From positions 62,001 to 126,000 of the forward strand of contig JBAJFG010000287.1 in assembly GCA_037903475.1 (NCBI GenBank): a stretch of DNA of 64,000 nucleotides, in the 5' to 3' direction. Positions 57,400-64,000 of the stretch are shown here, piece by piece. The notes below the pieces were generated by a model that was not told the origin of the DNA, ran no database searches, and saw nothing but the letters and a program-made list of their open reading frames with translations. The position numbers were made by a program, and so were the translations under genes. This DNA comes from Ancylostoma caninum (Eukaryota > Nematoda > Chromadorea > Rhabditida > Ancylostomatidae). Position 1 is the first letter of the stretch, and each line of letters starts with the position of its first letter.

Positions 57400-58250
57400 C
57401 TTCGAACTCAAAATCGGTGTTGCTAGCTGGATCGACGTTCGATAGATGCTGGTCACTTATTTGGTCCTCTTGAATATGGTTACTGCGAAACTCATTTTAC
57501 CCCAGGAATTGTAGGAATCTACTGACCGGACTGAACTTCTCATCTTGTTAAACAGTTGAATTCAATGGATTTCTGTACTATCTCAAAGCCAGACTTGTTT
57601 TTTTTTTCGGAGATTCCCATATTTGGGTACAAAATTGGTCACCATTCCGTATACAACACCATGCCTATAGCTGAAGTTTTACTTCAACTAGAGCCCCTTC
57701 GGGACGCTGGAAAGGGGGGTGGGACAGCCATCTGAGGTATGTGAAGAAGCTTCACACATGCGAAATGCTTCGAAAATGAGCAAATAAGCAAAACTAATCA
57801 TTAGCTGAGTTCAAATGCAAAATCCTCCCTATAAATTCAAATGCAAAATCCTCCCTATATATTACGCATATTCTACGGGTCTGGCTGCCTCTTCAACGTC
57901 AAGCTTGGATTCTTCTCGCAATCCTAGCCTTGCTTGCAAATTCTTAATCACCCACCTACATGTTAAGCTAATTTCTGATGCAATGGCACTACCTACTCCT
58001 TTTTTTCACATTTCTTACATGCCGATGGACCAGTTACGAACAACCACTCCCAACTCTGCACAGGAGTATTTTTCGCATGGCTTTAGTACCTGTGAACAAT
58101 ACAGCGTAACCAATGCCGTGCGAATAATCACCTGAAATGATTCAAGCTTCACGTTACTGAGGGAGCCCAACTGATGAGCTTCTGCTTCAATGTACAGGGA
58201 GGGAGAAGAGGTGGTCGACTGAGACACGAATGAGTGCATAGCATGTCCCT
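57400..58250. other. unassigned DNA with a 26-bp direct duplication
   Basis: A 26-bp unit containing caaatgcaaaatcctccc is repeated in tandem at 57,810-57,860. No gene recognised otherwise. Confidence 0.5.
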
Positions 58251-58254
58251 ATTC

Positions 58255-58735
58255 CACCGGCAGACGTGCATCTTGGCGTTCTTCCCAGTATAGGGCCAGG
58301 GCAGACCCGATCCATTGGTGGACCCGAATCCCGGCGCTTTCCCCACTAATGGGCCAGGGCAGATCCAATCACCATTCGCGGAGTCGTTTCCTGGCATTTG
58401 CCCACTAAAGGGCCCCTGCGCACCCAATTTCCATCGACGGACCCGCATTCTGACGTTTTTCCCCTCTACTGGGCCACGGGGGACCCTTTCTCCATCGATG
58501 GACCCGTAACCTGCGTTTTCCGACAACGGGCCACAGCTGCCCCTTTCTTTATCGATGGACCCGTATCCTGTATTTTCCCACTACTGGCCACGGCGGTCCT
58601 ATTCTCCATCGATGGACCTATACATGTCCCGCCGTTTTTCCACTATTGGGCCATGGCGGCGCCTTTCTCCACCGGTGAACACCTATCCTGGTGTTTTTCT
58701 GAACTACGAGGCCCCGGCACATCTGTCTGTCGTCA
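58255..58735 (+). repeat. GC-rich minisatellite, about 60-62 bp unit
   Basis: Seven to eight diverged units built on tttcccactactgggcca, a variable cggcgg stretch, and ttctccatcgatggacccg. The spacing between successive tcgatgg blocks (58,431; 58,494; 58,552; 58,609) is 57-63 bp. Open frames on both strands result from a unit length near a multiple of three and are not taken as genes. Confidence 0.85.
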
Positions 58736-58779
58736 GAACACCCGCACTCTTCGTAAATATCGAGAGTAATGGAAGAAAG

Positions 58780-61470
58780 TTGGGAAATATTTATTTATAT
58801 TTAGAAAGTTTGATCAGTTGCACAACTGGTTTCAGAAAATGTCACAACAGCTTATGATGACGCGTTATTCTTTCATTTATCCAGTGTATTTGATTGTGCT
58901 GCCCTTCTTAAGAACAAAAGCGGATCTTGAGGCTGCATAATTTCCATGGGAGGGGCTACTCTGCTCCGTACATTGCTGCTATGCAACGTCAAATCGTTGT
59001 AAATACTCCCTCGCCAGGAGGGCTCGAGACCGCTAGCCGCTGGTCCCTCCAGGAAATCCTGAGCGCACTCGACTTCCACTACGTCTATGCGCCTATGACG
59101 TAACATCGGCCGGATGTCCCGCCAACTGCGCATCTTCACGAGGCACTGTCTATAATCGAGCCTCATTACGAGCGCATGCGGTCACGTGCTGGTCCCCTGC
59201 CGCCTGCGCTCTAGAAAATTTTGTTGCACTACCACTTGCGCTTCTCTTCTATTTTCAAAAAGTGATAAGATCCTTTGGAGGAAGGAGGTGCACATCCATT
59301 ACGCTGAGTAGGGGCTCGAGAAGGATCGCGCTACGTACCTACCCAGTTAGCACCCAGATAATAGTGAAGTGAAGTGCTTGTCAGCATTTTCGATCCCCTC
59401 GCACCCCCAGTGTGGACGGCCGGGAATAGTGGCTTCGATCTATTGTGACAGGGTCTGCTAGCATAAGTTGTACGCAAAAGAGATAAAAACGATTAACAGC
59501 GCAGAAAAGTTAGCTTTCTGCGAAATGCTGTCCTTTTTCTTCGAGTTCAGGAGAAGAAAGGCTCGAAACGGAAACTGCAAGCTCGCTTTTCCACGGGTGG
59601 ACAGCACGATGTTTACGTGCTTCTCACAAGTGGACTTCTGTCCATGTATGCACCAGTGGGAGAAATCACGGCCCTTAATTGAAAACAAATAATCAACGCA
59701 GATGCTATACATGAAACATGTAAATTGCTCCCTTTTAGGAACCAAACCTCATGTATTTTTTACTTTTTCCGCTTCTGACCCTTTATGCCGAGGAATGGAA
59801 AGGAAATCATTTTACAGTATACAATTCGATTATTCACCGGGAAACAAAAATGTAGAGGACTCTAGCGGTAAAGACCCACATCAGACACTACAAGAACGCG
59901 CCTTTATATCCAAATCGTCTGCACATCCACATAGTTAACTGCTCGCCGCAATCGCTCTCGGTTTATGCTTTTGTTAACTGTTCTAGTCTGTCGAAGCATG
60001 TGGTGAAGATACTGAGCGGGGGCCTCAACTAGCAGTACTTCCTTGAAACTCATCCACAATGACCAAGCCTTCTTATCCGAGCACAAACAATCGTGATAGA
60101 GATGATTGGATTTGTCCTCTATCCAATGTCCTTTACCCAAGGGCAAAGGAGCAAGAAGGGCAAAGGGACCCATTCGGATATCTGGATATCTGTCACGACT
60201 TCATGCAACTCTTTCTACAACATTCTCAAAGGTTCGCCACATCGCAGTGTTCCTAACACGCGGCTTAAGGGCACGTGTCACGTTGATACCGCCCTATATG
60301 TAGATACCCTCTGCGCCGGTTACAGTATGTCACTAATCAGATGTCAACCGGGAGCGATGGCGTCGGAAGGCAAAAGGAACGACGACCGAACCGCACCAGT
60401 TCACGTGGTGCGAGGAGGAGAGGAATTGCGCTGCGGAGAGGTAACCCTGCCTAGCTCAGCCCACACATCCGGGGAGTGTTGCTTCCCCTAGTGAGGAGCC
60501 GCTTGTGTTGTTCCCTCTTTTGTTTTGTACTAATATGAATTTTTTTGCGGGCTATGAATATAGGCAGTATGAATGTTCGCATTGTGTAGCAAGAAATACA
60601 GACGGATGCCGAGAAGGTTGTGACCACAACAGTCGCAGCTACCAGAGCTCGTTGCGTTTCTCATCCTGAAAGCCGGCATTGATTGATGTCAAGGCAATCT
60701 CCATCACTTACCTCTTGCGATCACTGCAGCGCCACAAACAACACCATGTGGCGATATTCAAAAACAGCGGAAGCTTAATATTCAAATATGGCTCCAACTT
60801 CCAACGTTGGGTTTTCAAACCCAGGATAATTAGCAGAGTTGGGACCATATTATCGATTTTTGGTATTGGAGGATATTCTCATTATCTCATCAGACATTAA
60901 TTTTGCTTCAAACAAATCTATGTTGACTCGAACAAGAAATTATTCCCATTTTCTGTCAAAATTTTTGAACATTTCAACTGTGTACATCTACATGTGTATA
61001 TTAGGTGGCAAGTGATGTGCCATCTCACTTGAATATGAGATATTCAATGTGCTGCTAGTTGTGCAGTGTCTAGTCATATATGTCAGTGTTAGTACCTACA
61101 ACAATGTACAAGGACAGGTTATGTCGCACGTGTTATAGAGGTAAGATGGGTAGCTAAAGAGCCTCCACCGCCCTTGTGCTTATCCGTTATATGGTGGCTG
61201 GATTCATGCATTCTGACCAAGCTAGTTGTGCTACCAGCCTAGGTGGGACACTTGTTTCATGTGTCAGCCGTACCTTCCCTGGCGGTTGCTTCTTCGAGGC
61301 GCTGGTTCTGAGATCTGCTAACCGCTGACAATAAACGAGACGAGCAAATTACGACAGTATGGTTTGGATGCTCTCCTATCCAGCAAGCATTTATCTGAGG
61401 ATATGTGTGAGTCCAGTGACTAGACACTGTGCCGACTACTCTCACTAGACTCATCGAAGTATTGTGAGAG
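58780..61470. other. unassigned DNA
   Basis: Several open frames of 60-130 codons exist on both strands (for example 60,093-60,491 plus), with no motif, splice pattern or membrane segment I can defend. No repeat recognised except short inverted stretches near 61,010. Confidence 0.3.
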
Positions 61471-61479
61471 TATAAGACG

Positions 61480-61998
61480 CACAATTTCTCACGTTCATCT
61501 ATTTGAAGAAAGCCTTTGATTCTTTTGAGACAGGAGTGGTCCTGGAAACACTCGGCAACCAGGGCCTACTTACTCAATACATCGAGATATTCCGCGAGCT
61601 CTACAGCAACTTCACTACCAGGATTTCTCCATTCTATGACGGCATCACCATCAACGTCAAGAAGGGAATGGGGGTAACAAGGTGATACCGTGTCGCCAAA
61701 ACTATTCAGCGCCGCTCTCGAGAATGTCATGCGAAAACTAGAACAGGATAACATGGGAGTACAAGTTGATGGCAGGCGACTTGACCGTCTTAGCTTTGCT
61801 GACGACATCCTCCTTATAACACCAGCCACCAGCGAAGTGGAACGGATGCTGGCCGACTTCGACGATGTAGATTGGTCTTCAACTGAGTCTGACAAAGACG
61901 GTATTCATGAGAAACGGTAGGTCTCCGCATGTCTCATCATTCTTGCTCAATGGAACGACCACATCCGGATGCACCACCTACCAGTGGCGGACGCAGAA
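61480..61998 (+). pseudogene. RTE-type LINE reverse transcriptase fragment
   Basis: Reads KKAFDSFETGVVLETLGNQG, REYSNFTTRISPFY-like text (here RELYSNFTTRISPFYDG), then after a frameshift at about 61,680 (a TGA replaces the RQGD reading) SPKLFSAALENVMRKLE and RLSFADDILLITP with the catalytic ADD, then a second frameshift near 61,905 and SSFLLNGTT. This is the classic nematode RTE reverse transcriptase from the FD motif through the thumb start. Two frameshifts and 5' truncation make it inactive. Confidence 0.88.
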
Positions 61999-62714
61999 TG
62001 CGTCTACCCTTTATGAAGTAGAGTCATGCTTGTCGAACACGCCCGTCTTGTAGGAACGCTGTAAGTCACTGTAAATACGGACTGTAAACCACTAAATCCT
62101 TTCTTTGTACGCTGGCGTGCTCCAGTAGTAATCAGGTGTTGCTCCACCTATTTGTGGCGTATCATGCTGGAATTTTAGCTGCGGATGCGCCGCAACGAGA
62201 TATCAGCGATATCCATTACGATCACCTTCAGAGAAACATCTGAACAAACCTGCATGTCCGTAGCTGCTCTCTCCTCCCTACAGATGCCACACTTCATTCT
62301 GCATATGGACAGTGCATTACAAATGAAAAAAAGTAGACCGCATGAGGTCGTATTTGTACTCTTGCTGGATCCTTATCACTGTTATTTTCATTATACGGAT
62401 TGTAAACAGATATCTATTGCAGAGAACGTTTGCTTCATTTCCTGAAATTTGCCGTGGATGAGTTAAAGGGTTTTTACAGTTTTCAGCATTGTGCGGCGCG
62501 GCACGGCGCGAGGAGCGAACCGCTGCGAGCTCACTTCTCGCCTCGCAATGAAATTCCAAAGTGCTGCGTTGCTAGCGGTAAAGAATGCCACGAAGCATTC
62601 CTTGCCGTAGCCCGCAGGGCGAGCTCGCAAATTGACGCGCAGCGGCAAAAGCTGTGTGAGGACCCCATTTGCGGGAGATGACGCTGCGAGCTCGCGCGAG
62701 CTCTCACTGCGTTG
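61999..62714. other. unassigned GC-rich DNA with small inverted repeats
   Basis: Around 62,565-62,610, gctagcggtaaagaatgc and gcattccttgccgtagc form an imperfect hairpin. Nearby gagctcgcgcgagctc is a palindrome. No gene found. Confidence 0.4.
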
Positions 62715-63330
62715 ACGCTGCCTCTGTTTAAGCCGAAAGCTAACCAATAAAGCTGACATACAGGAGTTCTCAACAACTATCAAGACTGTACAACCTAGTT
62801 CATGGCGCCCAGTCTTCATCGCTGGTGGTATACCTTTGGTACTACCTTATGTAAATGAGCAGAGTGCACGGGACGTGAACCGAGTCGTAAAGTCATCAGG
62901 ATTGCCAATAAAGCTGATATTCGGACCACCACCGAACTTGGAAAGCTTGCTGACAGCGTCGAGGATATACGAAGATAAGTGTGCTCAGAAGAAATGCACT
63001 TATTGCACAGAAAAGAAGATCTGTCAACTGCGAGGAACTGTGTATTTGGTGATATGTGAGGGATGCGGGCAGAAGTATGCTGGAGAAACATCGATACCTC
63101 TCTACGTACGACTTGACGAACACCTGAGAGCGTTGCGCAACCCTTCGTCCTACCCGAAGAGAGGTTTCTCACGACATAAAGACCCGCCTGCGATCAAAGC
63201 TACTGTGATACACCGCTCACTAGAGGCCCCTCTAGAAAGGAAACTACTAGAAGCCTTGGCGATAAAGGGACTATCCCCCGAGATAAACAATAGGGACGAG
63301 CTAATGGAAGCATTGAGGCTTATCACGTAG
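62715..63330 (+). CDS. Penelope-like element GIY-YIG endonuclease part
   Basis: An open frame of about 205 codons ending at 63,330; it may start upstream of the window-visible motif, and no true Met start is clear. It reads WRPVFIAGGIPLVLPYVN, a Cys-rich CAQKKCTYCTEKKIC linker, then TVYLVICEGCGQKYAGETS and LYVRLDEHLRAL. This is the GIY-YIG fold: GTVYLV stands at the GIY position, KYAGET at the YIG position, the catalytic Arg is R in VRLDEH, and the final E is in LERKLLEALAI. A Cys/His zinc linker before GIY-YIG is the hallmark of EN-bearing Penelope-like retroelements. The reverse transcriptase half is absent, so this is a 5'-truncated copy; the endonuclease part itself is intact. Confidence 0.8.
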
Positions 63331-63484
63331 GGGCGATTGTGACATCGTAACATATCACGTCGCATTCGTAGTAGCTCTCATTCGCCTAAGAACGGCATTG
63401 TTGTTCTGTTGTACTATTTTGCCACTTGTTTGGTTAGTTGTTAATGTTGACTGTTGAAGACTTGTTGCAATACGTATACACATT

Positions 63485-63540
63485 GTAGGTCCGAAGAAGG
63501 TATTAGCATACCGAAAGCTAACCAATAAAGCTGACAGTAC
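63485..63540 (+). ncRNA. hammerhead-ribozyme-like motif of the Penelope-like element
   Basis: ccgaaga (63,491), stem ggta/tacc with a six-base loop, gaaa (63,513), then gct...agc and tga. This follows the hammerhead order core-stem II-GAAA-stem III. A near copy of the second half (ccgaaagctaaccaataaag) occurs at about 62,735, before the endonuclease frame, as expected for repeated ends of tandem Penelope copies. Two points weaken catalysis: C replaces U in the first core position pair, and the base at the cleavage position appears to be G. An aataaa poly(A)-type signal lies within it. Confidence 0.4.
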
Positions 63541-63775
63541 GTATATAGTAATGGTCATCCTGATTCGCTGTTGTTCCTTTGCGGCCATATCACTTTATCA
63601 TCACGCATCATTAGCGCGAGCTGATGCAAAGACGGGAGCGTAGCGGTGTAAGCCTAGGACGGTTTCATTCATCAGTGTATGAAACTGTTACCGGCCTCCA
63701 AATGTTTCATTCAGAGCGTGAATGAAGCTGTCATCGGGCAACAGTGCTTACGCAACCGCTCTTGCATTTTACATT

Positions 63776-63997
63776 GCCGCTATAGTCCGCGAGGACTGTA
63801 GCACCTCGCGTCGCCGTCGCCGGCGACTGTGAGGCCGATACGCATCGACTGTGGGCGGAGCGGCGGCGGCGACGCGATCGCCAATGTTGGCGACTGTGAC
63901 GTCGGTGCGTATCGATTGTGAGGGGTGCCAACACTGGCGGCCGCCGTCGCCGGCGGCGGCGACGCAAGGTGCTATACTCCTCGAGGAGTATAGCGGC
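63776..63997. mobile_element. GC-rich MITE
   Basis: Ends gccgctatagtccgcg and, reversed, gccgctatactcctcg. The arms run inward through gtagcacctcgcgtcgccgt and its near complement for about 50 bp. The right subterminal part holds a perfect 22-bp palindrome (63,971-63,992). The middle repeats gatacgcatcgactgtg in both senses. No coding sense. The right border lies within three bases of the window end. Confidence 0.75.
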
Positions 63998-64000
63998 TAC

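Noticed and set aside
62836..63330. A host GIY-YIG nuclease (SLX1-like)
   Set aside because: The upstream Cys linker, LPYVNE-type block and repeated hammerhead-like ends point to a Penelope-like element; no C-terminal RING or PHD domain follows.

Overview
This window is nuclear DNA of a nematode, most likely a hookworm-like strongylid. Host genes are split into many short exons with short introns ending in TTTCAG-type acceptors. Two gene starts sit just after an AG acceptor, as expected for spliced-leader trans-splicing. The one complete gene is the orthologue of C. elegans sel-5, and the repeats include CR1-like and RTE LINEs, a Penelope-like GIY-YIG element, mariner, hAT and piggyBac-type elements and Helentron-like elements. 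Nothing here is bacterial or viral. All exon models are my own reading of splice signals, reading frame and phase. No alignment could be run.  Layout. At 1-4.7 kb there is mostly unassigned DNA with a mariner remnant and a perfect hairpin. A 7-transmembrane chemoreceptor-like gene runs on the minus strand from 9.6 to about 4.8 kb, and its first intron is swollen by a decayed 1.27-kb mariner. At 11-14.7 kb are a foldback MITE, a Helentron scrap and four to five phase-0 exons of a TTC17-like TPR protein, bracketed by two mirror-image G-rich arrays. At 16.6-21 kb are pieces of minus-strand genes: a GPS-like domain followed by a membrane segment, and a three-exon 3' end of unknown function. An inverted pair of Penelope-type hammerhead-like motifs lies between them. 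At 25.6-30 kb is a full-length, apparently intact CR1-like LINE with both ORFs open, flanked by older LINE debris on the other strand. At 31-34.3 kb are a long-TIR element, inverted repeats, a small hAT MITE and a tRNA-like SINE.  The dominant host gene is the sel-5/AAK1 orthologue on the minus strand, 47,245-35,693: 28 exons with unbroken phase, 1,116 codons before the stop, a complete kinase domain and an NPF/DPF-rich tail. Its introns host a piggyBac-like element and a nested MITE. Immediately upstream is a hAT-like element with a perfect 8-bp target duplication that contains further elements, then a foldback MITE and a Helentron-like element with a 118-bp minisatellite and 283 uninterrupted AC units. 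At 52.5-57.3 kb lie minus-strand exons of a protein with two RING-like zinc modules, whose intron holds a second Helentron copy. The last 7 kb hold a 60-bp-class minisatellite, an RTE fragment, the GIY-YIG end of a Penelope-like element with a hammerhead-like fold, and a GC-rich MITE.  The host genes show no operon-like grouping. The main story is a trafficking kinase gene and several smaller genes embedded in, and repeatedly invaded by, layered mobile elements.
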